Below, piece after piece: positions 36,048-47,255 of a stretch of DNA of 64,000 nt. This DNA is from Nocardioidaceae bacterium (lineage in GTDB: Bacteria; Actinomycetota; Actinomycetes; Propionibacteriales; Nocardioidaceae). Position numbers and translations under genes: made by a program. The DNA is taken from NCBI GenBank assembly GCA_018672315.1, contig CP076053.1:620001-684000 (forward strand), written 5' to 3'. Position 1 is the first letter of the stretch. Each line of letters begins with the position of its first letter. Under the pieces are notes generated by a model. That model ran no database searches. It saw nothing but the letters and a program-made list of their open reading frames with translations, and was not told where the DNA came from.

Positions 36048-36974
36048 ATGGACGTTCGGGACCTGGCCGCTGCCCAAGCCGGACTTCTGACGCGCCGACA
36101 GCTCCGAGAGGCCGGCGTCAGTTCCGACGCTGTCCGCCACCGCATCCGTACAGGGCGATGGAGCGCTCGGAGTCCCACGGTCATCTCACTCTCCACCGGG
36201 GAGCTCATTCGGCCGCAGCGCGAGTGGCTCGCCGTCCTCCATGGCGGATCGACGGCCGCGGTGGCGGGTCTGAGCGCCACCGCCAGACACGGACTGCGGG
36301 GGTGGGACCGGGAGCAGATCGAGATCGTGCACCACGCCTCCTGCACTGTCGGTGCGCTCCCCGGGGTGCTTGTGACCCGGACCCGTCGCGACCTCCGATC
36401 GCTGTGCACGAGGCGCTGGTCTCTCCCCACGCTGCGCGTCGAGCCGGCGGCCTTGCTCTGGGCGTCCACGGCTCCGTCCGAGAGGTCCGCCCAGGGACTC
36501 CTCGCCGCCTGCGTCCAGCAGCGTCTGACCACGCCGGAGCGTCTCGCGGGCGAGCTGGACCGGCTCTCGCCTCTGCGTCGCGCCCGCCTGTTCCGACGGC
36601 TGGTGTGCGAGCTGGCCGAGGGCGCGCAGTCGCTCAGCGAGGTCGAGATCGGGCGTCTCTGCGACCGATTCGGCTTCGCGCGCCCTCGACGACAGACGCG
36701 GCGACGTGATGCCGCGGGGCGTCTCCGCTACACCGACTGCGAGTGGGACCTGCCGGATGGCCGTGTGCTCGTGCTCGAGGTGGACGGCGCGTTCCACATG
36801 TCTGCGGAGCAGTGGGAGGACGACATCCAGCGACAGCGCGCACTCACCACGCCGACACGCATCGTGCTGCGGGCCACCGCGCGCGAGATCCGCGACTACC
36901 CGGATCAGCTTGCCCACGATCTCAGCGCGAACGGGGTCCCCCGCACAGGTCGTGCGTGTCACGACGAGCCATAG
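36048..36974 (+). CDS. AbiEi-type winged-helix plus DUF559-like nuclease-fold protein
   Basis: A 308-residue protein. Residues about 5-60 (LAAAQAGLLTRRQLREAGVSS, RIRTGRWSARSPTVISL) resemble the AbiEi antitoxin winged helix. The C-terminal about 110 residues have a Vsr/DUF559 PD-(D/E)XK pattern with LRYTDCEWDLPDGRVLVLEVDG and QWEDDIQRQRAL. Such two-part proteins are common in Actinobacteria, usually alone; no AbiEii toxin gene lies nearby. Whether it cuts DNA is unknown. Its stop lies inside a long inverted repeat shared with the convergent uvrA-like gene. Confidence 0.78.
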   Translation: MDVRDLAAAQAGLLTRRQLREAGVSSDAVRHRIRTGRWSARSPTVISLSTGELIRPQREWLAVLHGGSTAAVAGLSATARHGLRGWDREQIEIVHHASCTVGALPGVLVTRTRRDLRSLCTRRWSLPTLRVEPAALLWASTAPSERSAQGLLAACVQQRLTTPERLAGELDRLSPLRRARLFRRLVCELAEGAQSLSEVEIGRLCDRFGFARPRRQTRRRDAAGRLRYTDCEWDLPDGRVLVLEVDGAFHMSAEQWEDDIQRQRALTTPTRIVLRATAREIRDYPDQLAHDLSANGVPRTGRACHDEP

Positions 36975-36996
36975 GTCGTCGTGACACGCACGACCT
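36947..36996. terminator. Bidirectional terminator-like perfect inverted repeat
   Basis: 21-bp perfect arms at 36947-36967 (AGGTCGTGCG...) and 36976-36996 (...CGCACGACCT) with an 8-base loop. A further GCAC/GTGC pair extends the stem past one bulged base. It spans the last codons and stop of the + strand gene and the gap before the stop of the - strand uvrA-like gene. Confidence 0.8.
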
Positions 36997-37004
36997 CGTG
37001 CTGA

Positions 37005-39395
<2,391 letters not shown>

Positions 39396-39457
39396 GGCGG
39401 GAGCGTACGCCCGGAGCGCCGTCGCCGTCTCGGGCCGGAAGGCCCGACCACGGGGGT

Positions 39458-39872
39458 GCAGAGAGGTGGGCCTGTAGGCCGGGTTCTGTTCCCCGGGGCC
39501 TCGCGGCTCCCGGTTCGGCGACCATCCATCTCCGGACCGCCGTCGCCGGCGGTCTCCTGCGGTCTACCCGCGGACTCGGGCGGGCCGCCCTCGATCATCC
39601 GCGCGCCGCCCGCATCGCTGCGGACGGCTTCTTGACCTTGCTCCCGGTGGGGTTTGCCTAGCCACCCCGGTCACCCGGGGTGCTGGTGGTCTCTTACACC
39701 ACCGTTTCACCCTCACCACCGCAGCTGCGGTGGCGGTCTGTTCTCTGTGGCACTGTCCCGCGGGTCACCCCGGGTGGGCGTTACCCACCACCGCGCCCTG
39801 TGGAGCCCGGACCTTCCTCGGCCCCTCCCCCTCGCGGGTGAGGGGACGCGGCCGCCCGGCCCACCTCTCTGC
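39458..39872 (-). ncRNA. rnpB: RNase P RNA, type A
   Basis: On the minus strand the sequence contains the universal RNase P core: GAGGAAGGTCCGGGCTCC near the 5' end, GGTGGGTAACGCCCA, AGTGCCACAGAGAACAGACC, and ACAGAACCCGGCCTACAGG near the 3' end. The ends pair exactly as helix P1: GCAGAGAGGTGGGC (39859-39872) with GCCCACCTCTCTGC (39458-39471). A TACGCT -10 (39879-39884) is six bases before 39872, placing the transcription start on the first base of P1. This RNA is the catalytic subunit that trims tRNA 5' ends. Confidence 0.98.
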
Positions 39873-39888
39873 GGGAGAAGCGTACGCC

Positions 39889-41367
39889 TCAGGCGCGTTC
39901 GAACCGCACCCGGCGGAGCGTCTCGTCGACCTCGACCAGGCGTACGTCGATGCGACGGCCCAGCGGCAGCTCGGCGCCGGGCGGGCACTCGATCGTCGCC
40001 TCGATCGCCGGGTCGGGCACCTGCACGCGTCCGCAGTGCGGCGCGTCGTCGTCGCGCTCGACGACGACGCCGGTGAAGACCTCGCCCTCGCGGCCGGCGA
40101 GCACCAGGCACTCGGCGAGGTCGATCACGGCGTTCTCGAAGGCCGCGGCACGCCGGCCGGCCGCGGCCATCGCGGCGGGCAGCTCGGGCAGGCCGTCCCG
40201 CACCCAGTCGGGGACGGGCGCCTCGGCGCGGATGGCGAGACAGGTCTCGAGCACGTAGCGGTCGGCCAGGCGGCGCAGCGGGGCGGTGGCGTGGGCGTAC
40301 GGCGCGGCGATCGCGGCGTGGACGGTCAACTCGGGCAGCTCGCCGTCGAAGGCTGCGTACGCTGCCCCGCGCAGCAGACGGGTGCCCGCGATGACCACCG
40401 CGTTCGAGGCGGGGTCCTCGGGGTCGAGGGTGCGGATGAAGGCCGGGTAGTCGATGTCGGCAGGCCAGTCGAGACCGAGCCCGAGGGCCGTACGCCGCAG
40501 CCGGTCGACGTCGGGCGGCACCGGCGGCGGGAGCGTACGCAGCACCCCGATCCCGCCCTCGATCATGATCTGCGCGGCGGACATGCCGGTGAGCAGGGAG
40601 ATCTGCGCGTTCCACTGCTCGACGGGACGGGCCGGGCGTACGCGCAGCGACCAGGTGCCGTCGTCCTGCACCTCGACCTCCTGCGACGGGATCGGCAGGC
40701 TGATCGCCCGCCGTTCCGCCTCGTGGGCGAGCCGCATCCGGCCGATCTCGCGCAGCAGGTCCAGGCAGGGACGCAGGATCTCGTCGTCAGGTGCGCACGG
40801 GAGTCCGTGGTCCTCGGCATCGAGAAGGTCCTCGGCCTCGGGGTAGGACAACGCGCGACGGCTGCGGATCACGGCACGCTCGACGTGCACCGCGATCTGG
40901 TGTCCCCAGGCGTCGAGGCGCATGGTCCACAGGACGGCGGGGCGGTCGCGATCGGGCAGCAGCGAGCCCGCGTCCTCGGAGATGACCGGCGGGTGCAGCG
41001 GGATCTTCTCGGTCGCGCCGTAGCAGGTGGTGCCACGGCGCCAGGCCTCCTCGTGCACCGGGTCGCCCGGCGAGACGAAGGCGGAGACGTCGGCGATGGC
41101 GTACCGGACGAGATAGCCCTCGCCGTCGCGCTCGAGGTGCATCGCCTGGTCCAGGTCGCGGGTGTCCTCGGGGTCGAGGGTGAAGAAGGGGATGTCGGTG
41201 CGGTCGCGGTCAGGCATCCGCGGTGAGGCGGCAGCTTCCTTCGCACGGCGGCGTACGTCGAGGTCGAACCCGTCCGGCAGACGCTGCTCCTCGCGGAGCC
41301 TGCGCACCCCGGCGGCGAGCCGCTCGGCCGCCGTGCCCGGCTGGGCGGCGAGGGGTCTGCGCGGCAT
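39889..41367 (-). CDS. RNB-domain 3'-5' exoribonuclease
   Basis: A 492-residue RNase II/R-family catalytic domain. The Mg-binding signature FTLDPEDTRDLDQAMH and the following YAIADVSAFVSPGDPVHEEA, TCYGATEKIPLHPPVISEDAGSL are clear. The usual cold-shock and S1 RNA-binding domains are largely missing; only a short C-terminal strand-rich part remains. It degrades RNA from the 3' end. The ATG is six bases after TAGGTT (41374-41379 on the minus strand), so the message is probably leaderless. It lies just upstream of rnpB on the same strand. Confidence 0.92.
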   Translation of the reverse strand: MPRRPLAAQPGTAAERLAAGVRRLREEQRLPDGFDLDVRRRAKEAAASPRMPDRDRTDIPFFTLDPEDTRDLDQAMHLERDGEGYLVRYAIADVSAFVSPGDPVHEEAWRRGTTCYGATEKIPLHPPVISEDAGSLLPDRDRPAVLWTMRLDAWGHQIAVHVERAVIRSRRALSYPEAEDLLDAEDHGLPCAPDDEILRPCLDLLREIGRMRLAHEAERRAISLPIPSQEVEVQDDGTWSLRVRPARPVEQWNAQISLLTGMSAAQIMIEGGIGVLRTLPPPVPPDVDRLRRTALGLGLDWPADIDYPAFIRTLDPEDPASNAVVIAGTRLLRGAAYAAFDGELPELTVHAAIAAPYAHATAPLRRLADRYVLETCLAIRAEAPVPDWVRDGLPELPAAMAAAGRRAAAFENAVIDLAECLVLAGREGEVFTGVVVERDDDAPHCGRVQVPDPAIEATIECPPGAELPLGRRIDVRLVEVDETLRRVRFERA

Positions 41368-41470
41368 GCTCTCAACCTATGATGCGAGAGGGACTGACGC
41401 ACCCGTCAAACGGCCGCCCTGCGCGTGACTACCGACAGGCATCGAGGTCGCAGGAGTGGTCGTCGCAGCC

Positions 41471-43243
41471 TCAGAGCACAATCAGGGGCAGCCGAATACC
41501 GCCGCCGGCTTGACCGAGCAGCACCACGGGTTGTTCTTCCCCGCCAGACGGCAGCATCAGGTCGACCTCCTCGCTGTAGGTGTCGCCGGGCAGCAGGATG
41601 CGCGCAGGACCGCGACACGCCGGGTTGTAACCCGTAACCACCGTCTCCCCTTGCTGCGCCGCGAAGAAGGTTCCACAGGTGCCGCCGAGGGTGATTTTGC
41701 CGCCGGAGATGTTGCGTACGCTCACGGCGGCCTTCAGACGGCCGTCGTCGATGCGGGCCACTCCGACCTGCACGGCGGTGAGCGTGCTGTCGCCTGAGAC
41801 GACGAGCATTGGCTCAGGCGGCATGCTCAGGCCGCCGACGCCGATCCGCAGGTCGACGTAGTCGTAGAAGCCGCGAAAGGTCGGGTCGCAACCCTCGATG
41901 ACATTGGAGCCTTGGCGGCGTACGCGTCTCCCGTCGTACAGCACGTAGATCGGGGGGGCGAGGTTGTCATCGCTCCCGCAGCCGTATGAGCTCTCCACCG
42001 CGAGCGGGACCGGGCGACCACCAGGAGTGAGCACGGCACGCCGCACCTCGTCCACGCCCGGCTCACTGCCTCGGATGTCCGGCCGAGCCAGGTCACGCCG
42101 ACCGCTGAATCCGTTCGACTCGACTTCGACGTCATCGGCATTCACCACGCAGGCATCCACGTCCCCGGCCACGGTCAGGTCGAGGCCGTTGAGCGAGCGC
42201 AGATCGAGCACGCGGCACTCCTCGAGCCCGGTCTCATCACGGGCGACGGGCATCCGCATCGCGGTTCCGTTCTTCTGCAACCTCACCAGCACGTTGTCGG
42301 GCCACGTGCCGCGCTCTCGAGTTACGTCGATCGACGCGTCGCGAGACTCGAATGCCGGCACAGACTCACTCTCCGAACAGTCCTGCCGCACCGCGTCCAC
42401 CTGATTCGGTGCCAGCATCAGAATCCGCCAGTCACACGCCGAGTCGGGCAGCAGGGTCTCGGTGAGGTTGCGCCGAACGAGCGGGACAGTGAGGCGGTCC
42501 TCGTCCACGCTCGGGGGACCGCTCAGCTCGAGCGAGCTGCTTGCAGCAGTCACCCATCCCGCGCCCTCACCCAGCTCGATCAACCCGGCGACCAGATCGA
42601 AGCCGTCGAGCCGGTAGCTCAGCACGCTGCGACGCAGCTCGACCTCGGTGAATGCACGCTCGGTGAACTCGGCCGCGAGTTCTTCGCCAGGGGCGAGCAC
42701 ACGGGAGCGTTGCCCCTGCTCGGTGAATTGTCGGTCGACGCACGACGCGCCCTCGATAGTCCCGCTGCTCAGCGACTGGCGCACTCCGATCCGCATGACG
42801 AGCCGCAGGCACCCCGGAACTCGTATGCCGCGATCGCCTTCGTTCACCAGCGCGAGCCGTATCTGCAGCGCCCGAGGGCTGCGATCGTCCACCTGGACCG
42901 ACACGACGGATCCGTACAGTTGTGGGGGCAGCAGGCCGGTTGCCGCGTCCTGGGAACCGTCCCCATCGACCCCACGCCCCGCCACCTGGCGGTCGCGGAC
43001 GCTGTCGCTCAGCACACCTGCAACACCGACGACACCGAGCACCACCGCAGCAACCGCGACGGCCGCTGACCACCGCCGCTCGCGAGTCGAATCCGCGCCG
43101 ACTCGGCGTGGGGAGGGCCGATCCAGGTAATGCTCCAGCGGCACCCGACCGTCGCCCGGGTCCGCCCAGTCGCCCAGCCGCAGAAGTTCCTCGAGATGCG
43201 ACGCATCGTCGCCAAGGCCCTGCGTTCGCCCCTTGTCGTTCAT
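41471..43243 (-). CDS. Membrane-anchored protein paired with a SigE-type sigma factor
   Basis: A 590-residue protein: an about 57-residue cytoplasmic N-terminus, one helix at about 60-80 (WSAAVAVAAVVLGVVGVAGVL), then a large outer region of beta-sandwich-like segments with several Cys (SACDWRIL, ECRVLDL, YGCGSDD, GTCGTFF, NPACRG). Its ATG overlaps the stop of the sigma factor gene, so the two are made together. No zinc anti-sigma motif (HxxxCxxC) is seen, so an anti-sigma role is only suggested by position and topology. A paralogous arrangement is at 47256-49507. Confidence 0.78.
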   Translation of the reverse strand: MNDKGRTQGLGDDASHLEELLRLGDWADPGDGRVPLEHYLDRPSPRRVGADSTRERRWSAAVAVAAVVLGVVGVAGVLSDSVRDRQVAGRGVDGDGSQDAATGLLPPQLYGSVVSVQVDDRSPRALQIRLALVNEGDRGIRVPGCLRLVMRIGVRQSLSSGTIEGASCVDRQFTEQGQRSRVLAPGEELAAEFTERAFTEVELRRSVLSYRLDGFDLVAGLIELGEGAGWVTAASSSLELSGPPSVDEDRLTVPLVRRNLTETLLPDSACDWRILMLAPNQVDAVRQDCSESESVPAFESRDASIDVTRERGTWPDNVLVRLQKNGTAMRMPVARDETGLEECRVLDLRSLNGLDLTVAGDVDACVVNADDVEVESNGFSGRRDLARPDIRGSEPGVDEVRRAVLTPGGRPVPLAVESSYGCGSDDNLAPPIYVLYDGRRVRRQGSNVIEGCDPTFRGFYDYVDLRIGVGGLSMPPEPMLVVSGDSTLTAVQVGVARIDDGRLKAAVSVRNISGGKITLGGTCGTFFAAQQGETVVTGYNPACRGPARILLPGDTYSEEVDLMLPSGGEEQPVVLLGQAGGGIRLPLIVL

Positions 43244-43788
43244 CGCTGCCCCTCTGTCGTCAGCCGATCAGCCGCGGACCCACCGTCGGCCTGCAGGTAC
43301 GCGAGCCGCGCCTCGAGCGTCCGTAGTGCCTTGCTGGTCTGGCTCTTCACCGTGCCGGTGGAAATCTCGAGCGTCGCTGCGGTGTCCTCCACCGACTGGT
43401 CGCACAGGTAGCGCAGCGCGATCACCGCGCGCTGCCGCGGTGGGAGAGCCCGCACCGCCTCCCGCAGCGCGAGCGACTCGGTGTGGTCGTGCGTACGCAT
43501 CGCAGCGTCAGGACTCGAAGTCGGGTCGCCCGCCTGGGCGACCATCAGGTGCCGGCGGCGGAGAGTACGCATCGAGGTGCGCTGGGAGAGCCGCACCATC
43601 GTGGTCGTCGCGTACGGCCCGGGGCCCCGATCGTCGATGCGGTCCCAGGCCTGCCCGAGGCGTACGACGGTCTCCTGCAGCAGGTCCTCGGCGTCCTCAC
43701 GGCTGCGTGTGAGGGCGTGAGCGAGGCGCCGCAAGCGCACCTCCTCGTCTCGGAGGTACGCCTCGATGGCGTCGCTGTGCTTCCTCAC
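43240..43788 (-). CDS. SigE-family ECF RNA polymerase sigma factor, copy 1
   Basis: A 182-residue extracytoplasmic-function sigma factor. Region 2 is LRRLAHALTRSREDAEDLLQETVVRLG and region 4 LPPRQRAVIALRYLCDQSVEDTAATLEISTGTVKSQTSKALRTL. It directs RNA polymerase to a small regulon, perhaps including its own operon. The GTG start is six bases after TAGACA. It is coupled to the downstream membrane protein (ATGA). Closely related to copy 2 at 48992-49507. Confidence 0.93.
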   Translation of the reverse strand: MRKHSDAIEAYLRDEEVRLRRLAHALTRSREDAEDLLQETVVRLGQAWDRIDDRGPGPYATTTMVRLSQRTSMRTLRRRHLMVAQAGDPTSSPDAAMRTHDHTESLALREAVRALPPRQRAVIALRYLCDQSVEDTAATLEISTGTVKSQTSKALRTLEARLAYLQADGGSAADRLTTEGQR

Positions 43789-43859
43789 GTGCTCTGTCTA
43801 GCCGCGACCGGCGCCAGAGGTTGCCCGCCTCGTCGAGATTCTGCGCAGCGACAGGTTCC

Positions 43860-45089
43860 TCAGGCAGGCGGCGTCGCGTTGAAGAGCCGCAGCGAACCCG
43901 AGACGACCGTGCCGGGCTGGTCTGCGTCGGTCACGAACGTCATCACGCACACCGACGCCGGGCTGAGCTCCATGCGTCGCAGCAGATCGCCGCGCAGCGG
44001 GTCCAGTCCCATCGCCTCGGCCACGAGGATCTTGATGGGGGTGACGTGGCTGACCGCCACGACGGTGCCGCCGGCGTGGACGGCGAGGATGCGGCCGAGG
44101 CCGGCGCGTACGCGGTCAGCGACGGTCGCGAAGGACTCCCCGTCGCCGCCAGCGGGCACGTCCGGGGAGGCCAGCCAGCGACGCATCCCCTCGGGGTCGC
44201 GGTCGTCGACCTCGCCGAAGGTCAGCCCGTCCCACGCGCCGAACTCGGTCTCGGCCAGCCCCATCTCGACCGCGGGCTCCAGCGCCTTCTCGCCGTCGAC
44301 CTCGCCGCCCAGCACGGCCGCGACGATGTCGGCGGACTCCTGGGCCCGACGTACGGGGGAGGTCAGCAGCACGTCGACGTCGCCCAGCATCGGCGAGAGC
44401 CAGCGGGCGGTGCGGCGCACCTGCTCGCGGCCGTCGTCCGTCAGCCCGGGGTTGAGGCCGCCGAGCCCGCCGGAGAAGCGCTTCTCGGCGGTGTGCTCGG
44501 TGACCCCGTGGCGTACGAGGACCACCGTCGTCAGCACGGTGTCGGTGTCGTCGGACCAGCCGCGCGACGGCGTCTGATCCCCAGCCTGAGCGGGAGTCTG
44601 CGCCGTCTGCGGGGTCTCGTCGGCTCCCGAGGCCACCCGTACGCCCTCGAAGTCGCCGTCGAGCGCGGCGTTCGCGAGCCGGTCGGCGTGAGCGTTCTCC
44701 GCGCGCGGCACCCAGGTGTAGGACACCCGGCCGGCGAGGTCGCTCTCGAGGCCGCGCGCCTCGTGGGCGAGCTGCTGCATGTCGGGGTGCTTGATCTTCC
44801 AGCGGCCCTCCATCTGCTCGACGACGAGCTTGGAGTCCATGCGCACCTCGACGTCGGCGCCCGGGGCGTGCTCGAGGGCGAGACGCAGGCCCGCGAGGAG
44901 GCCCTGGTACTCCGCGACGTTGTTGCTCGCGCGCCCGATCCTCTCCGCGGCCTCCGCGAGCACCGTGCCGGAGGCGTCCTTCAACACTGCTCCGTACGCC
45001 GCGTCCCCGGGGTTGCCCCGTGACCCGCCGTCGGCCTCGACGACGACGCGCTCGTCGCGCGCGGCGGCCGCAGCGCGTGGGGTGGTCAC
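43860..45089 (-). CDS. Bifunctional RNase HI/histidine phosphatase (CobC-like)
   Basis: A 409-residue fusion. RNase H part: Asp in VVEADGGSRGNPG, Glu in NNVAEYQGLL, Asp in VRMDSKLVV, Asp in AENAHADRLAN. After a linker (residues about 155-185) comes a phosphoglycerate-mutase-like phosphatase with VLVRHGVTEHT and VVAVSHVTPIK. It removes RNA from RNA-DNA hybrids; the phosphatase half may act in cobalamin synthesis or on acid phosphates. GTG 45089 is 2 bases after the zinc-ribbon stop. The order Nif3-zinc ribbon-RNase H equals Rv2230c-Rv2228c as remembered. Confidence 0.94.
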   Translation of the reverse strand: MTTPRAAAAARDERVVVEADGGSRGNPGDAAYGAVLKDASGTVLAEAAERIGRASNNVAEYQGLLAGLRLALEHAPGADVEVRMDSKLVVEQMEGRWKIKHPDMQQLAHEARGLESDLAGRVSYTWVPRAENAHADRLANAALDGDFEGVRVASGADETPQTAQTPAQAGDQTPSRGWSDDTDTVLTTVVLVRHGVTEHTAEKRFSGGLGGLNPGLTDDGREQVRRTARWLSPMLGDVDVLLTSPVRRAQESADIVAAVLGGEVDGEKALEPAVEMGLAETEFGAWDGLTFGEVDDRDPEGMRRWLASPDVPAGGDGESFATVADRVRAGLGRILAVHAGGTVVAVSHVTPIKILVAEAMGLDPLRGDLLRRMELSPASVCVMTFVTDADQPGTVVSGSLRLFNATPPA

Positions 45090-45091
45090 GC

Positions 45092-45832
45092 TCAGATCCC
45101 CGACTCGGGCGTACGCACCAGGATGCGGTCGCACTCCTCGCACCGCACGACCTGGTCGGGGGCTGCGGCGGCGATGTCGGCGAGGTCGGCGGAGTTCAGC
45201 GTCAGCCGGCAGCCGCCGCAGGCGCGGCGGTGCAGGGCCGCGGCGCCGACGCCGCCGTGGCGTTCGCGGAGCTTCACGTAGAGGGCGAGCAGGTCGTCGG
45301 GGATCTCAGCGACCATGCGGGCGCGCTCGGACTGGACGGCACCGGCCTCGACCTGCACCTCGCCGGCCTTCTCGTCGCGGCTGCGGCGCAGCGCCTCGAT
45401 CTGCTCGTCGAGATCGTCGCGCTGACCCGCCAGGTCGTCGCGCATCGTGGTCGCCGCCTCCAGGCGCTCCATGATCTCGAGCTCGGCGTCCTCGAGCTCG
45501 TCGATGCGGCGCTTGAGGCTGACCATCTCGTGGCTGATGCGCTCGAGGTCCTTCGGCGAGGCGGACCCCGCATCGAGCCGCTGCTGGTCGCGCTCGCGGC
45601 GCGTACGCGCCTGCTCGACGTCGGCGTCGGCGCGCTTGCGGTCCCGCTCGAGGTCGTCGGCGAGCACTGCTGCGTCACGGGCCTGCGCGTCGATGTCCCC
45701 TCGCCGGCTGACCAGCTCGGCGAGCTGCGCGGACTCCGGCAGCGAGGCCAGCTTGTGCTGGAGCGAGTCGAGACGGGAGTCGAGCGCCTGGAGGTCCAGC
45801 AGCCGCATCTGGTCGGCGGGGTCGGCCTTCAT
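45092..45832 (-). CDS. C4 zinc-ribbon, coiled-coil protein (DUF164)
   Basis: A 246-residue protein: residues about 10-180 form a long charged coiled-coil hairpin (many Glu, Arg, Asp; for example LERISHEMVSLKRRIDELEDAELEIMERL), followed by a zinc ribbon with RRACGGCRLTL and VVRCEECDRIL (CxxC...CxxC). The molecular role is unknown; it is almost always beside Nif3. Its ATG overlaps the Nif3 stop. Confidence 0.93.
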   Translation of the reverse strand: MKADPADQMRLLDLQALDSRLDSLQHKLASLPESAQLAELVSRRGDIDAQARDAAVLADDLERDRKRADADVEQARTRRERDQQRLDAGSASPKDLERISHEMVSLKRRIDELEDAELEIMERLEAATTMRDDLAGQRDDLDEQIEALRRSRDEKAGEVQVEAGAVQSERARMVAEIPDDLLALYVKLRERHGGVGAAALHRRACGGCRLTLNSADLADIAAAAPDQVVRCEECDRILVRTPESGI

Positions 45833-47004
45833 GAGTGCTCCTGATGGGGACGCGCGGCGGGGTGGGAGGGCGAGGCGGCGTGCACCGTCCAGGGGTCGGT
45901 GACCACCGTGGAGACGCGCACGTCCAAGTCCCCCAACCTAGCGGTGAGACGGTCGGCGAGCACCGGCAGCCAGGTCCACTCCGCAGCCCAGTGGGAGACG
46001 TCGAGCAGGGCGGGCGCGCCGGGGTGCTCGAGGAACTCCGAGGCGACGTGGTGGCGCAGGTCGGAGGTGACGTACGCGTCGGCACCGGTGCGGCGGGCGA
46101 CGTCGAGGAGGGAGTCGCCCGCGCCCGAGCAGAGGGCGACCGTGCGGATCATCCGGTCGGGGTCGCCGCCGGCTGCGACCCCTCGCTGCGTGGCCGGGAG
46201 GGCGGCTGCGACATGGGCGGTGAAGTCGCGCAGGGTCAGGGGCGTACGCAGCTCGCCGACGCGTCCGATGCCGCGGTCGGCGCGCCACGGCAGCTGCACG
46301 AGCTCGTAGAGGTCGTAGGCCACTTCCTCGTACGGGTGTGCGCCGAGGAGCGCGGCGATGACGGCGGTGCGGTCGCGGCGCCGCACGAGCACCTCGATGC
46401 GGACCTCCTCGACGGTCTCGGTCACCCCGGCCCGACCGATGTGCGGATCCGCCTCCGCGGAGGGGCGGAAGCGTCCTTGGCCGGTGCTCGAGAAGCTGGC
46501 GCGGTCGTACTCGCCGATCGACCCGGCCCCCGCGTCTGCCATGGCCTCGCGTACGCGCTCGGCATCGGGGACGGGGACGAGGACGACGAGCTTGTCGGGA
46601 CGGTCCCCTGGCGCGGGGTCGTCGACGTCGAGCAGCGTGGTGTCGGTCAGACCCAGCGCCTGGGCCATGGCCTCGTTGACGCCCCCGGGGGCGACGTCGG
46701 CGTTGGTGTGGGCGGTGTAGAGGGCGCAGCCGCCCTGGATCAGGCGGTGGACGGTGCGTCCCTTGGGACCGGTCGCGGCGACCGAGTTGACCCCGCGGAG
46801 CAGCAGCGGGTGGTGGGTGACGACCAGGTCGGCGTCCATGGCGAGCGCCTCGTCGACCACGGCCGGGGCGGGGTCGACCGCGAGGAGGACCGTGCGTACG
46901 TCCGCGGTCGGATCGCCGACAGTGAGGCCCACCTTGTCCCAGGAGTGGGCGGTGGCCGGCGGGTACCAGCTCTCGATCTGGCGGAGCACGTCACGCAGCT
47001 GCAT
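45829..47004 (-). CDS. Nif3-like dinuclear metal-centre protein
   Basis: A 391-residue Nif3/YbgI family member. Metal ligands are visible as VVTHHPLLLRG, YTAHTNADVAPGG and, near the C-terminus, DVSHWAAE. An inserted PII-like/CutA-like domain occupies about residues 125-240, as in other long Nif3 proteins. It forms hexamers with two metals per subunit; reported GTP cyclohydrolase-type activity is only family knowledge. First gene of the operon with the zinc ribbon and RNase H. Confidence 0.94.
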   Translation of the reverse strand: MQLRDVLRQIESWYPPATAHSWDKVGLTVGDPTADVRTVLLAVDPAPAVVDEALAMDADLVVTHHPLLLRGVNSVAATGPKGRTVHRLIQGGCALYTAHTNADVAPGGVNEAMAQALGLTDTTLLDVDDPAPGDRPDKLVVLVPVPDAERVREAMADAGAGSIGEYDRASFSSTGQGRFRPSAEADPHIGRAGVTETVEEVRIEVLVRRRDRTAVIAALLGAHPYEEVAYDLYELVQLPWRADRGIGRVGELRTPLTLRDFTAHVAAALPATQRGVAAGGDPDRMIRTVALCSGAGDSLLDVARRTGADAYVTSDLRHHVASEFLEHPGAPALLDVSHWAAEWTWLPVLADRLTARLGDLDVRVSTVVTDPWTVHAASPSHPAARPHQEHS

Positions 47005-47050
47005 GGCCGCAACCTACGCGTACGCCTCCGCACGCCCCCCACCGCCGAGA

Positions 47051-47130
47051 GGTCACTTCCCGCGAGGGGTCACTTCCCGCAGAGGTCACTCCCCGCGAAG
47101 GGTCACTTCTCGCGAGGGGTCACTTCTCGC
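47051..47130. repeat. Five tandem 16-17 bp repeats
   Basis: The unit GGTCACTTCYCGC begins at 47051, 47068, 47084, 47101 and 47118 (periods 17, 16, 17, 17), with spacers of 3-4 purine-rich bases (GAGG, AGA, GAAG, GAGG). It lies upstream of the Nif3 operon start (47004) and downstream of the membrane-protein stop (47256), in a 251-base gap that otherwise holds only the inverted repeat at 47140-47201. Function is unknown. Confidence 0.92.
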
Positions 47131-47139
47131 AGAGGCAGC

Positions 47140-47201
47140 CCTTGACTGGTGCGTACGTCAGGCCACGGCGTCTCCATGGCTGACGTACGCACCAGTCAAG
47201 G
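47140..47201. terminator. Perfect 21-bp inverted repeat
   Basis: Arms at 47140-47160 (CCTTGACTGGTGCGTACG...) and 47181-47201 are exact complements around a 20-base loop that itself has GCCA/TGGC. The flanking GCAGC/GCTGC would lengthen the stem past one bulged base. It lies after the 47256 stop on the minus strand and is placed as a terminator for the sigma/membrane-protein operon. Confidence 0.8.
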
Positions 47202-47255
47202 CTGCCGTCCGCACTGGTCAGCGGGAAAGGGCTCTCCGGGTGCCGCGCATTGCCA

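Noticed and set aside
47051-47130. CRISPR array or minisatellite-encoded peptide
   Set aside because: Units of 16-17 bp with 3-4 base purine spacers; no unique spacers, no open frame with a start and ribosome binding site.
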